Shown here piece after piece: positions 42,543-51,927 of a stretch of DNA of 64,000 nt. The translations under genes were made by a program, and so were the position numbers. This DNA comes from SpSt-501 sp037481615 (GTDB lineage: Bacteria; Desulfobacterota; Desulfobacteria; Desulfobacterales; SpSt-501): the NCBI GenBank assembly GCA_037481615.1, contig JBBFLI010000007.1. The stretch is one strand, 5' to 3'. Positions within the stretch are counted from its first letter, which is position 1; each line of letters starts with the position of its first letter. The notes beneath the pieces were generated by a model, which saw nothing but the letters and a program-made list of their open reading frames with translations, was not told the origin of the DNA and ran no database searches.

Positions 42543-44124
42543 CCGCCGCGAGGGATTCCCGCCAGCGGAAGCGGACCGCCCGCCCCTCCCGCACGCACTC
42601 GAGGTCGCCCCGGCCGAAGGCCGAGGAGAGCGCCGCCGCGAGCTTGTTGCGGTCGCCCGCGAAAGACGATCCCACGCGCTCGAGCAACCCCGCCAGCGGA
42701 TCGCCCCCGTCCGGCAGCTCCCAGGATCCCGCCCCCTCGACCGCTTCCCCCATCATCAGTTCGTAGAGGAGCACGATGCGCTCGAGGTTCTCGAGCGTGC
42801 GGCGCTCCTGCTCCCCCGCTTTCCCCTCGTCGCGCCTTCGCCCGATCTCGGCGAGATACTTCTGGAAGCGCCCCTCCCAGTCGCGGGCGACGGTTTCGAG
42901 CAGAGCGGCCGGGGCCGCCTCCGTTTCACAGACGGCGCGGTTGGCGTCGTAGCGCGACCAGTCGTCGGTCAGGATCCGCAGGCCGAGCGCCGCGCTGCGC
43001 TCGCGGACCTCGGTCCCCGGGAAGGGGGCGAGCAGGTGGAAGCCGTACTGCAGCCCCCGGGCGGCGAGCTCCTCGCCGAAGGCGAGCGTCTCCGCGAGCG
43101 TCTCGGGGGTCTCCCCCGGCAGCCCGAGGATGAAGGAGGCCATGGCCGTGACCCCCGCCCGCCGGCAGGCCTCGACCGCGGCGCGGGCCTGCTCCGGGGT
43201 GATCCCTTTTTTCGCCGTGCGCAGAATCCCGCGGTTCGCCGATTCCAGGCCGAAACTCACCGCCGCGCAGCCGGCGGCCTTCATCCGGCAGAGCAGCGCC
43301 TCGGAGACGGAGTCGACGCGCGCAAAGGAGGTCCAGCGGATGTTCAGCCCGCGGGCGAGGATTTCGTCGCAGACGGCCCGGCAGCGCCGGGCGTCGGCCG
43401 TGAACCAGTCGTCGGCGAGGTTGACCTGGGGGAAGCCGAGCGCGCTCAGTTCCGCGAGCTCATCCACCACACGCCGCACCCCGTGGAGGCGCACGCGCGG
43501 GCCGACCATGCGTCGCCCGACGCAGAAGATGCAGCGGTGCGGGCAGCCGCGCGAGGTCGTCATGCTGACCGAAAGCCCGAGCGCCCGATAGCGGCCGAGC
43601 GGGAGGAGGTGGCGCGCCGGAAGCGGCAGGCGGTCGAGGTCGGCGAGAAAGGGCCGGTCCGGGGTGCTGCGGAACCCGTCCCCCTCCCGGACCGTGATGC
43701 CGCGGACGGAAGAAAGGGGCCGGCGGCGCTCAATGGCGCGGCACAGCTCGACGAGCGTCTCCTCCCCCTCGCCGCGGACGACCACGTCGAGCGCCGGGCA
43801 GGCGGCGAGGGTTTTCTCCGCGCAGAAGCTCGCGTGCGGCCCCCCCAGCACGGTCAGCGCCGCGGGGTCCAGGCGCTTGATCGCCGCGGCGAGGGAAAGC
43901 GCCCGGTCCACGTTCATCGTCACCGCCGTGAGGCCGACCGCCTGCGGCGCGAACTCCGCGAGCAGCGTCTCGAGGCGCCGCGCGCCGCCGGGGGTCACCA
44001 CGAGGTCGAGGACGCGCACCTCGATCCCGGCGGCCTCGAGCGCACCGGCGAGGTAGGCGAGCCCGAGCGGCGGCGAGGGGGTCTCGCCGATCGGGTAGAA
44101 AGGGTTGATCAGGAGCACGCGCAT
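42517..44124 (-). CDS. B12-binding-domain radical SAM protein
   Basis: 535 residues. The N-terminal cobalamin-binding-like domain (residues about 1-150) starts MRVLLINPFYPIGETPSPPLGLAYLAGALEAAG and includes VLGGPHASFCAE. The radical SAM cluster motif is Cys-PHR-Cys-IF-Cys in TTSRGCPHRCIFCVG, followed by GLESANRGILRTAKKGIT and SFILGLPGETPETL. Such enzymes methylate or rearrange unactivated carbons. The C-terminal about 110 residues are Glu/Arg-rich and unassigned. Its 3' end overlaps the HDOD gene. Substrate unknown. Confidence 0.9.
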   Translation of the reverse strand: MRVLLINPFYPIGETPSPPLGLAYLAGALEAAGIEVRVLDLVVTPGGARRLETLLAEFAPQAVGLTAVTMNVDRALSLAAAIKRLDPAALTVLGGPHASFCAEKTLAACPALDVVVRGEGEETLVELCRAIERRRPLSSVRGITVREGDGFRSTPDRPFLADLDRLPLPARHLLPLGRYRALGLSVSMTTSRGCPHRCIFCVGRRMVGPRVRLHGVRRVVDELAELSALGFPQVNLADDWFTADARRCRAVCDEILARGLNIRWTSFARVDSVSEALLCRMKAAGCAAVSFGLESANRGILRTAKKGITPEQARAAVEACRRAGVTAMASFILGLPGETPETLAETLAFGEELAARGLQYGFHLLAPFPGTEVRERSAALGLRILTDDWSRYDANRAVCETEAAPAALLETVARDWEGRFQKYLAEIGRRRDEGKAGEQERRTLENLERIVLLYELMMGEAVEGAGSWELPDGGDPLAGLLERVGSSFAGDRNKLAAALSSAFGRGDLECVREGRAVRFRWRESLAAAKGPRTGA

Positions 44125-44154
44125 GGCGCCCGCCGAGCCCTTCCGGGGGCAAAG

Positions 44155-44188
44155 AAAAAGGCCCGCACCGCGGGGGATGCGGGCCTTT
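44155..44188 (-). terminator. Terminator downstream of the formate-THF ligase gene
   Basis: An inverted repeat (AAAGGCCCGCA ending at 44167 and TGCGGGCCTTT starting at 44178) forms a strong stem with a short GC loop. On the minus strand it is followed by a T-rich run (CTTTTTCTTT). It lies 18 bp after the stop codon. Confidence 0.8.
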
Positions 44189-44206
44189 CCGCAGGCCGTC
44201 GCGGAA

Positions 44207-45970
44207 CTAGAACAGGCCGCTCACCTTGCCCGTGTTCACGTCGACGTCGATCCGCCGGAAGGCGGGGTTCGAGCTCGTCCCGGGCATCAGGCTGATCGTC
44301 CCGGCGCAGGGGCAGAGGAATTTCGCCCCGGAGTAGATCAGGACGTCGCGGATGGGCAGGATCCAGCCCTTGGGCACGCCCTTGAGCGTGGGGTCGTGGC
44401 TCAGGCTGAGGTGGGTCTTCACCATCATGGTCGCGAAATCGGCGTACTTGGGGTCGGATTCGAGCATCTTGGCCTTGGCCTCCGCCTCGGGCGTCCAGCT
44501 GACCCCGTCGGCGCCGTAGACCTCTTTCGCGATCAGCGCGACCCGGTCGCGCAGTTTCATCTCCAGGGGATAGAGGAACTTGAAGTCGCCCTTCTGTTCG
44601 CAGGCCTCGATCACGGCGTCGGCCAGCTCGAGCGCCCCCTCGCCGCCCTTCAGCCAGTGCTCGGAGACCGCGCAGCGGGCGCCGGCCGCCTCGGCCGCCT
44701 TCTTCACCGCCTTCACCTCCTCCTCGGTGTCGGTGTGGAAGCGGTTGATGCAGACGACCGGGTTCATGCCCGACTTGCGGATGACCTGGATCATGTGGAC
44801 CATGTTCGCGCAGCCCTTTTCGACGAGGCCGACGTCCGCCCGGGTGTACTCCTCGGGCAGCGGCTTTCCGGGGACGACCTTGGGGCCGCCGCCGTGCATC
44901 TTGAGGGCGCGGATCGTGGCCGTCAGCACCGAGACGTGGGGTTTCAGACCGCTGAAGCGGCATTTCACGTTCCAGAACTTCTCGAAGCCGATGTCGGCGG
45001 CGAAGCCCGACTCCGTCACGTGATAGTCGAACATCTTCAGCCCGATGCGGTCGGCGATGATCGAGGACTGCCCGACGGCGATGTTGGCGAAAGGCCCGGC
45101 GTGGACCATGCAGGGCTGGTACTCGGCCGTGCTCATGAGCGTCGGGTTGATCGTGTTGCGCATGAAGGCGCACATCGCGTTGCCGACCTCGAGATCCCCG
45201 GTCGTGACCGGTTTGCCGGAGCGGTCGAAGGCGACGGTGATCTCGTTCAGGCGCTTTTTCAGGTCGGCCAGGTCCTTCACGATCGAGAGGATGGCCATGC
45301 ACTCGGAGCCGACGGCGATGCCGAACTTCGACTGCATCATGTAGCCGTCCTGGCGGCCGCCGATGCCGATGATGATGTTGCGCAGCGCCTGCGCGCAGAA
45401 GTCGATCACCCAGCCCATCTCCACGCGCGTGGGGTCGATGTTCAGCCGCCGCATCCCGGTCAGCCGCGCGAGCTGCTCGTCGGTGTAGTTGCGCTCGTGT
45501 TGCATCCTCGCCGTGAGCGCGACCATGGCGAGGTTGTGGGCGTTCATGATGTCGTTGATGTCCCCGGTCAGGCCGAGGGAGAACTCGGTCATGGGGATGA
45601 GCAGGGCGTTCCCGCCGCCCGCGGCCGTGCCCTTGATGTTCATCGTCGGCCCGCCCGAGGGCTGCCGCAGGGCCCCGCCCACGTTTTTGCCGCGTTTGCC
45701 GAGACCCTCGATCAGGCCGATCGAGGTCGTGCTCTTGCCCTCCCCGAGCGGGGTGGGGGTGATCGCGGTCACCTCGATGTATTTCCCGTCCGGCCGGCCC
45801 TCCAGGCGACGGATGATCTTCATGAAGTCGAGCTTGGCGAGCCGCCCCATGGGGAGCATTTCGTCCTTTTCCAGCCCCAGTTTCTCGCGCCACTCCTCCG
45901 GGGTGGGCATGTTCTTCTCGGCGGCCTCGGAAATCTGCCAGTCGGCCATCTTGGTCGCATCGTACGGCAT
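44207..45970 (-). CDS. fhs: Formate-tetrahydrofolate ligase
   Basis: 587 residues from the ATG at 45970 (AAAGGAGGAAGG upstream). The ATP-binding loop is TPLGEGKSTTSIGLIEGLG; other diagnostic blocks are LRQPSGGPTMNIKGTAAGGG, LTGDINDIMNAHNLAMVALTARM and MVHAGPFANIAVGQSSIIAD, and the protein ends PCAGTISLMPGTSSNPAFRRIDVD. It makes 10-formyl-tetrahydrofolate from formate, ATP and THF. It is a key enzyme of the methyl branch of the Wood-Ljungdahl pathway and of formate assimilation. It is a single gene with its own terminator here, not part of a Wood-Ljungdahl cluster. Confidence 0.97.
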   Translation of the reverse strand: MPYDATKMADWQISEAAEKNMPTPEEWREKLGLEKDEMLPMGRLAKLDFMKIIRRLEGRPDGKYIEVTAITPTPLGEGKSTTSIGLIEGLGKRGKNVGGALRQPSGGPTMNIKGTAAGGGNALLIPMTEFSLGLTGDINDIMNAHNLAMVALTARMQHERNYTDEQLARLTGMRRLNIDPTRVEMGWVIDFCAQALRNIIIGIGGRQDGYMMQSKFGIAVGSECMAILSIVKDLADLKKRLNEITVAFDRSGKPVTTGDLEVGNAMCAFMRNTINPTLMSTAEYQPCMVHAGPFANIAVGQSSIIADRIGLKMFDYHVTESGFAADIGFEKFWNVKCRFSGLKPHVSVLTATIRALKMHGGGPKVVPGKPLPEEYTRADVGLVEKGCANMVHMIQVIRKSGMNPVVCINRFHTDTEEEVKAVKKAAEAAGARCAVSEHWLKGGEGALELADAVIEACEQKGDFKFLYPLEMKLRDRVALIAKEVYGADGVSWTPEAEAKAKMLESDPKYADFATMMVKTHLSLSHDPTLKGVPKGWILPIRDVLIYSGAKFLCPCAGTISLMPGTSSNPAFRRIDVDVNTGKVSGLF

Positions 45971-46103
45971 GAGATCCTTCCTCCTTTGCGTGGGTGTTGT
46001 GGGCTCGTTCAGGGGTTCTTCGGGCCCGGGCGGGCCCGGGGGCGTTCGGCGTCCTCCGGGACCCGGCCGCCGGGTGGGGCGGGAGGCGGCTTCGGCCATG
46101 GGG

Positions 46104-47963
46104 CTATAGCATCGGCGTCTGCCCGGCGCAAGGGCTTTCCGGGGGGGGAGTCCCGCCGTTTTCCGCCTGGGCCTGGTGGAGCCGGAAGTAGAAACCGCGC
46201 CGCTCCATCAGGGCGGCGTGGGTCCCGGTCTCGAGGATGCGGCCGCCGAGGAGGACGAGGATCTCGTCCGCCGCGCGCACGGTGGACAGACGGTGGGCGA
46301 CGAGGAGGGCGGTGCGCTCGGCGAGCAGCCGCTCGAGGGCGTCCTGGATCGCCTGCTCGGTCTCGGAGTCGACGGCCGAGGTCGCCTCGTCGAAGAGGAT
46401 GATCTCCGGGTTGCGGGCGAAGGCGCGGGCGATGGCGACGAGCTGCCGTTCCCCGGCGGAGATCGCCCCCCCCCCTTCCCCCAGCGGCGAGTCGAGCCCC
46501 GCGGGCAGGCGCTCGAGCAGGCGATCGAGGCGCGCGGCCTCCACGATGCGCGCCTCCTGCACCGGGGAGGGCGGCGGCAGGCCCTGGAAGATGTTCTCCC
46601 GCAGGGTGCCCGCGAAGAGCGTGGGGTCCTGGAGGACGAGGGCGAGCCGGTCGCGGATCGCCGCCCTGGGCCAGGCGCGCAGGTCGACCCCGTTCAGCAG
46701 GATGCGCCCCGCCGTGGGGTCGTAGAGGCGCGGGATGAGCTGGAGGAGGGTGCTCTTGCCGGCGCCGGTCGGCCCGACGACGGCGGTCGTCGCACCGCGC
46801 CGCAGGCGGAAGGAAATCCCCTTCAGGACGGGCTCCCCGGGCACATAGGCGAACTCGACGTTCTCGAAGCGCAGCTCCTCGACCCGCGAAAGGCGGGGGG
46901 CGGCCTTCGCCGGAGGCTCGCGCAGCGGGTTGGGCGTGTCGAACACGAGGAAGATGCGCTCGACCGAGGCGAGCGCGTTCTGGAGCACGTTGTATTTCTC
47001 CCCGAGATCCCGGAGCGGCCGGAAGAACATGCGGATGTAGGTGAGAAAGGCGACGAGCGCGCCGAGGCTGACCGCCCCGCCGGGCACGCGGCTTCCGCCG
47101 TAGCCGATCACGAGCGCGACGGCGGCCAGGGAGAGCACCTCGATCAGCGGCAGGAAGACCGCGAGCACCCGGATCTGCTCCATGCCGGTCCGGTAGTTCT
47201 CGAGGTTGAGGCGCGCGAAGCGCTCGAAATTGCGGTCTTCGGCGCGGTGGATCTGGATCACGCGCAAACCGCCGATCGTCTCGGCGAAGCGGGTGTTGAT
47301 CTCGGCCGTCTGGATGCGCAGCGTGCGGAAGATCTCGCGCGCCCGCCGCGAGAAGTGCGCGGCCGCGACGGCGACGGGCGGCAGCACGAGAAAGGTGACG
47401 AGGGCGAGCCGCCAGTCGAGAACGAGGAGCACGGCGGCGATCCCCGCGATCAGCAGGAGATCCTTGAAGAGGAACGAGAGAAAGGAGGTGAAGAGCTCGT
47501 AGAGGTTCTGGACGTCGCCCGTCAGCCGGGTCACGACCCGGCCCACGGGGTTCTTGGCGAAGAAGTCGAGGGGCAGATCCTGCGTGTGGGCGTAGAGCCG
47601 CATCCGCAGATCGTGCATGATGCGCTGGCCGGTCGCCTCCATGAGGACGGACTGGGCGAAGGAAAAGAGGAAATGCAGCAGGACGAGCAGGCTGAAGGCC
47701 GCCGCCGTGAGGGAGAGCCCCTGCAGCGCGGCTTCGGCGGCGGCGGGGTCGCCGCCTGCGGCCGGCAGGATGAAGCGGTCGATCGCATGGCGGATCAAGA
47801 GCGGCAGCGCGAGATCGAGCAGCGTAATCAGAAGCACGAGGGCGATCGAGCCGGCGAGCAGCGCGCGGTGCGGGCGGATCAGGGGCCGCAGGCGCAGGAG
47901 CTGGCGGAAATCGTAGCCCCCGATCGGCCGGACATCCTCGAAATCGAGCGGCTCACGCGGCAT
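46104..47963 (-). CDS. ABC exporter half, catalytically intact nucleotide-binding domain
   Basis: 619 residues. A type IV exporter transmembrane domain (six helices, about residues 30-330) is fused to a nucleotide-binding domain. Walker A is VGPTGAGKSTLLQL, Walker B IILFDEATSAVD with the catalytic Glu, and the H-loop is VAHRLSTV. The signature is ISAGERQ, altered from LSGGQ. It overlaps the upstream partner gene by 11 bp, so the two form a heterodimer. The combination (intact Walker B with altered signature here, degenerate Walker B in the partner) matches asymmetric heterodimeric exporters such as TM287/288. Substrate unknown (lipid, drug or peptide). Confidence 0.92.
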   Translation of the reverse strand: MPREPLDFEDVRPIGGYDFRQLLRLRPLIRPHRALLAGSIALVLLITLLDLALPLLIRHAIDRFILPAAGGDPAAAEAALQGLSLTAAAFSLLVLLHFLFSFAQSVLMEATGQRIMHDLRMRLYAHTQDLPLDFFAKNPVGRVVTRLTGDVQNLYELFTSFLSFLFKDLLLIAGIAAVLLVLDWRLALVTFLVLPPVAVAAAHFSRRAREIFRTLRIQTAEINTRFAETIGGLRVIQIHRAEDRNFERFARLNLENYRTGMEQIRVLAVFLPLIEVLSLAAVALVIGYGGSRVPGGAVSLGALVAFLTYIRMFFRPLRDLGEKYNVLQNALASVERIFLVFDTPNPLREPPAKAAPRLSRVEELRFENVEFAYVPGEPVLKGISFRLRRGATTAVVGPTGAGKSTLLQLIPRLYDPTAGRILLNGVDLRAWPRAAIRDRLALVLQDPTLFAGTLRENIFQGLPPPSPVQEARIVEAARLDRLLERLPAGLDSPLGEGGGAISAGERQLVAIARAFARNPEIILFDEATSAVDSETEQAIQDALERLLAERTALLVAHRLSTVRAADEILVLLGGRILETGTHAALMERRGFYFRLHQAQAENGGTPPPESPCAGQTPML

Positions 47964-49701
47964 GGGCGGCCTCCTCGATCGCCTGGAGGTGAAAGGCGTG
48001 CGCGTAGTAGGCCTGGCGCTGCAGCAGCTCGGCGTGGGTGCCGAGGGCGGCGAGCCGGCCGCGGTCGAGGACGGCGATCCGGTCCGCGAAGCCGACCGCG
48101 GCGATGCGGTGGGAGGCGATGCAGATCGTCCTCCGGCCGACAAGCGACCGGATCGTCCGCAGGATCACCGCGGCGGTGGCGAAGTCGACCTGACTCACGG
48201 GGTCGTCGAGGAGCAGCACGGGCGCCTCGGCGAGCAGGCAGCGGGCGAGCGCGACGCGCTGCTTCTGGCCGCCGGAGAGCAGCACCCCGCGTTCGCCCAC
48301 CACGGTGTCGAACCCCGCGGGCAGGGCGCGCACGGTCTCCAGGAGCGCGGCCGCGGCCGCGGCCTCTTCGAGGCGCCGCTCCGGGATCGCCGGGTCGCCG
48401 AGCGTGAGATTGTCGCGGAGGGTCCCCGAGAAAAGGAAGGCCTCCTGGGGCAGCAGGCAGACCGCGCGTCGCAGGTCCTCCAGGCGGAGCTCCCGCAGGT
48501 CCCGCCCGTCGAGCCGGATGCGGCCCGCCGTCGGGTCGTAGAGCCGGGGGAGGAGGCTGAGGAGCGTGCTCTTCCCGCTTCCCGGCGGCCCCACGATCCC
48601 GAGCACGGACCCGGCGGGGACGACGAGATCGATCCCCTCGAGGGCGGATCGCCCCGCCGCCCCCGGATAGGCGAAGGAGACGCCCTCGAAGGCGATGTCC
48701 CCGCGCGGCCGCGGCAAGGGCCTGGCCCCCGTCGGGGAGGCGATCGCCGGCGCCTCGGCGAGGATGGCCGCGATCCGCTCGAGGGAGGCCTTCCCCCGCT
48801 GGACCAGGTTCGTCACCCAGCCGAGGGCCATCATCGGCCAGGCGAGCAGGCCGAGGTAGGTGATGAAGGCGACGAGGTCGCCCACGGTGATCGCGCCGAG
48901 GATCGTGCGCCGGCCGCCGACGAGAAGGACGAGGACGAGGCCGGCGCTCGTGAAGAGGAGCATCAGGGGGGAGAACACCCCCGTCACGCGCACGAGCTTC
49001 AGGTTTTCCTCGAGGAAGTCCCGCGACACCCGTTCCACCCGCAAGGCCTCGACATCCTGGCAGTTGTGGGCCTGGATGAGGCGGACCCCGGCGATGCGCT
49101 CCCGCACCGCCTCGGTCAGGGCGGCGAAGGAGACCTGGACCGCCTGGTAGCGGCGGTGCATGCGTCGGCTGAAGAAGCGGGTGCCGAGGGCGACGAGCGG
49201 CATCGGGAGCAGCGCCCAGACGGTCAGCACGGGGTCGATGTAGGCCATGAAGGCGATGGCCGCCGTGCCCATGATCACGGCGTCGTTCAGCGCGACGATC
49301 CCCATGCCGGCCGCCATGCGGATCTGCTGGAGGTCGTGGGTCGCGCGGGCCATCAGGTCGCCGGTGGTCGTGCGGTCGAAGTAGGCCGTGGGGAGCCGCT
49401 GCAGATGCGCGAAGAGGCGGTCGCGCAGGCCCTGCTCGATTCTCCGGGAGGTGCCGAGCAGGCACATGCGCCAGGCGTAGCGGAAGACCCCGACCAGCGC
49501 CGCAAGCCCGAGGATCGCGCCCGCCTGCGCCGCGAGCCTGCCGGTCTGCGGTTCGGCGAGCGCGAGGTCGTCGACGGCGTGCTTGATCACCCGCGGGATG
49601 ACGAGCTGGAGCAGATCGACCAGGATCAGGCTCCCCAGGCCGGCGAGGATCCGGTTCCGGGATTCGGCGAAGTAGGGTCGGATGAGCTCGAGCGAGGGCA
49701 T
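47953..49701 (-). CDS. ABC exporter half, degenerate ATPase site
   Basis: 582 residues from the ATG at 49701. Transmembrane domain about residues 15-310, nucleotide-binding domain about 330-582: Walker A GPPGSGKSTLLSLLPR, signature LLSGGQKQRVALARCL, Walker B VLLLDDPVSQVD, where the catalytic Glu is replaced by Asp, and H-loop ASHRIAAV. A degenerate site in one half and a normal site in the other is a known feature of heterodimeric exporters. Downstream partner overlap is 11 bp. It diverges from the RNase II-like gene on the opposite strand. Confidence 0.9.
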   Translation of the reverse strand: MPSLELIRPYFAESRNRILAGLGSLILVDLLQLVIPRVIKHAVDDLALAEPQTGRLAAQAGAILGLAALVGVFRYAWRMCLLGTSRRIEQGLRDRLFAHLQRLPTAYFDRTTTGDLMARATHDLQQIRMAAGMGIVALNDAVIMGTAAIAFMAYIDPVLTVWALLPMPLVALGTRFFSRRMHRRYQAVQVSFAALTEAVRERIAGVRLIQAHNCQDVEALRVERVSRDFLEENLKLVRVTGVFSPLMLLFTSAGLVLVLLVGGRRTILGAITVGDLVAFITYLGLLAWPMMALGWVTNLVQRGKASLERIAAILAEAPAIASPTGARPLPRPRGDIAFEGVSFAYPGAAGRSALEGIDLVVPAGSVLGIVGPPGSGKSTLLSLLPRLYDPTAGRIRLDGRDLRELRLEDLRRAVCLLPQEAFLFSGTLRDNLTLGDPAIPERRLEEAAAAAALLETVRALPAGFDTVVGERGVLLSGGQKQRVALARCLLAEAPVLLLDDPVSQVDFATAAVILRTIRSLVGRRTICIASHRIAAVGFADRIAVLDRGRLAALGTHAELLQRQAYYAHAFHLQAIEEAAHAA

Positions 49702-49813
49702 GGCGGAGTCCCGCGACACGGCGGGGCACGAGGGGGGGGCTCGCGCCGCCGTGGGGGTTGGATAACACAGGAACCCGCGATCGACAACGCCGCGCCCGGC
49801 CCGCCCCGCGGCG

Positions 49814-49842
49814 TTGACTTCGCCATCCCCGGTTGCTATCTT
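49814..49842 (+). promoter_or_regulatory. Promoter of the RNase II-family gene
   Basis: TTGACT at 49814-49819, 17-bp spacer, TATCTT at 49837-49842, preceded by a TGC extension. The expected start site is about position 49849, exactly the A of the ATG, so the mRNA may be leaderless. Confidence 0.55.
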
Positions 49843-49848
49843 GGCAAT

Positions 49849-51852
49849 ATGGAAGTTGGGAATATTGTTGAATATATCGATCGCGAGCGCATCCTCTGCG
49901 CCGTGATCCTCGAAATACGCAACCAGCGCCTCAAGCTCCTGACCGAGAACAACCGCGAGGTGAGCCTCTCGGCGGGGAGACTCTTGCGTCTGGACACCAC
50001 CCGGCTCGACCCCGGGATGGGGCGTTTCCGCCTGGTCGACCGCCTGCGCGAGGTGGCCGAGAAGAGAAACGCGCTCGTTTCCGCGGTCACGATCCGCGAT
50101 CTCTGGGAGGTGCTCCACCCCGAAAACGATTGGATCGACCTCGAAACCCTCACGGCCTTCTGCTTCCCGGGCGAGGCGAACGGGGATCACCAGTCCGCCG
50201 TGATGCGCGCGGTCTTCAACGACCGGCTCTATTTCCGCTTTCACCCCGGCCGATTTTTCCCCAACCCGCCCGATCAGGTCGAGCGGCTCTTCGCCCGTCG
50301 GGAAGCCGAGGCCCGGCGGGCGCGGTTGATCGAGCAGGGCGGGGCCTGGCTGCGGCAGGCGCTCTCCCGCACCGGCCCCCCCCCGGCGGAGGCGGCGGGC
50401 GAGGTGCCCGGGGAGTGCCTGCGCCTCATCCGCGACTTCTTCCTCTTCGGCCGGGAGGCCGCCGACCACGATACGGCGCGGGCGCTTCTCGAACGGGCCG
50501 GCGTGGACCCCGCGGGGGATCTCTTCCCCCTCTGCGTGCGGCTGGGGCTCTTTTCCGAGGACGAGAACCTCGACCTCCATCGCCTGCGCGTGCCGGTCGA
50601 GTTCCCGCAGGAGGCGCTCGAGGCGGCGCAGCGGCTCGTCGCCCCCCGGCCTTCGGCCCCCGCGTCCGGCCTCGCCGGGCGGGTTGACCTCACCGGCCTC
50701 GAGCTCTTCACGATCGACGGCCAGGCGACGCTCGATTTCGACGACGCTCTCAGCCTCGAGACCCTCCCCGACGGGCTGCGGCTGGGCGTGCACATCGTGG
50801 ACGTCGCCCACTTCGTGCGTCGGGACGACCCCCTCGACCGGGAGGCCCGCCGGCGCGGCAGTTCGATCTATCTCCCCGACCAGCGGATCCCCATGCTGCC
50901 CGCGCCGCTCGCCGAGGGCTTGTGCAGCCTGCGGGCGGGGGAGGTGCGCCCGGCGATCACGACCTTCATCGATCTCGCCTCCGACCTGAGCGTGCGCGGC
51001 TACCGCATCCTGCCGAGCTGGGTGCGGGTGAAGGAACAGCGGACCTATTTCGACGTGAACCTGCTGGCCGACCAGGACCCGAAGCTCCTGCGGCTGCGCA
51101 GCATCGCGCGCGCCTTCCGCGAGGCGCGCCTGGCGGCCGGCGCCGTGCACATCGCCGTGCCCGAGGTGAACGTCTGGATCGCCGAAAACGGCGAGGTTCA
51201 CGTGAGCCGCCTGAACCGCGAGAGCCCGGCGCGCATGCTGGTGGCCGAGATCATGATCCTCGCCAACTGGCTTGCGGCGCGCTGCCTTGCCGAAAACGGG
51301 CTGCCCGCCGTGTTCCGCGCGCAGCCCGAGCCGCGCGAGCGGCTCTACGCGGGCGAGGGGGGGAGCCTCTTCCAGCAGTGGATGCAGCGCCGGCTGCTCA
51401 ACCGCTTCGTCCTGAGCCCGGCCCCCGGGAAGCACTCGGGGCTGGGGCTTTCGGCCTACGTGACGGCGACCTCCCCCATCCGCAAGTACTACGACCTCGT
51501 GACCCAGCGGCAGATCCGGGCCGTGCTCGGCCTCGAGGCGCCATACGGCGCCGCGGAAATCGAGGCCCTCCTCGAGGACCTCGCCCTCCCGATGAGCCGG
51601 GTCGCCCAGCTGCAGGCCGCCCGCCATCGCTACTGGCTTCTGCGGTTCCTTGAGCGCCGGGTGGGGGAGAAGGAGGAGGCGATCGTCCTGCAGCGGCGCC
51701 GCAACGGCTACCAGATCCTGCTCACCGAGTACATGCTCGAGTGCGATCTGCCCGACACGGGCGGGCCGGAGCTCTTGCCCGAGGACCTGATCCAGGTGAC
51801 CCTGCAGGCGGTGAACGCCCGCAAGGACCACATCGCTCTCACCATCGGCTGA
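49849..51852 (+). CDS. RNase II/RNB-family ribonuclease-like protein
   Basis: 667 residues from the ATG at 49849. The RNB catalytic block is FTIDGQATLDFDDALSLE (metal-binding aspartates) near residues 286-303, followed by LGVHIVDVAHFV, YLPDQRIPMLPAPLAEGLCSLRAGEVRPA, and YVTATSPIRKYYDLVTQRQI. The N-terminal about 280 residues lack obvious cold-shock domains; a short S1-like strand set closes the protein (YQILLTEYMLECDL, QVTLQAVNARKDHIALTIG). It resembles RNase II-related exoribonucleases of chloroplast and Deltaproteobacterial type. No ribosome-binding site precedes the ATG. Confidence 0.88.
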   Translation: MEVGNIVEYIDRERILCAVILEIRNQRLKLLTENNREVSLSAGRLLRLDTTRLDPGMGRFRLVDRLREVAEKRNALVSAVTIRDLWEVLHPENDWIDLETLTAFCFPGEANGDHQSAVMRAVFNDRLYFRFHPGRFFPNPPDQVERLFARREAEARRARLIEQGGAWLRQALSRTGPPPAEAAGEVPGECLRLIRDFFLFGREAADHDTARALLERAGVDPAGDLFPLCVRLGLFSEDENLDLHRLRVPVEFPQEALEAAQRLVAPRPSAPASGLAGRVDLTGLELFTIDGQATLDFDDALSLETLPDGLRLGVHIVDVAHFVRRDDPLDREARRRGSSIYLPDQRIPMLPAPLAEGLCSLRAGEVRPAITTFIDLASDLSVRGYRILPSWVRVKEQRTYFDVNLLADQDPKLLRLRSIARAFREARLAAGAVHIAVPEVNVWIAENGEVHVSRLNRESPARMLVAEIMILANWLAARCLAENGLPAVFRAQPEPRERLYAGEGGSLFQQWMQRRLLNRFVLSPAPGKHSGLGLSAYVTATSPIRKYYDLVTQRQIRAVLGLEAPYGAAEIEALLEDLALPMSRVAQLQAARHRYWLLRFLERRVGEKEEAIVLQRRRNGYQILLTEYMLECDLPDTGGPELLPEDLIQVTLQAVNARKDHIALTIG

Positions 51853-51927
51853 CCGGCCCCCGGAAGATCGCGCCCCGCGGCCCCGGCGCAGGGGGCCTTC
51901 CGGAGCGGCGCCCGCTCGGAGTTCCGT

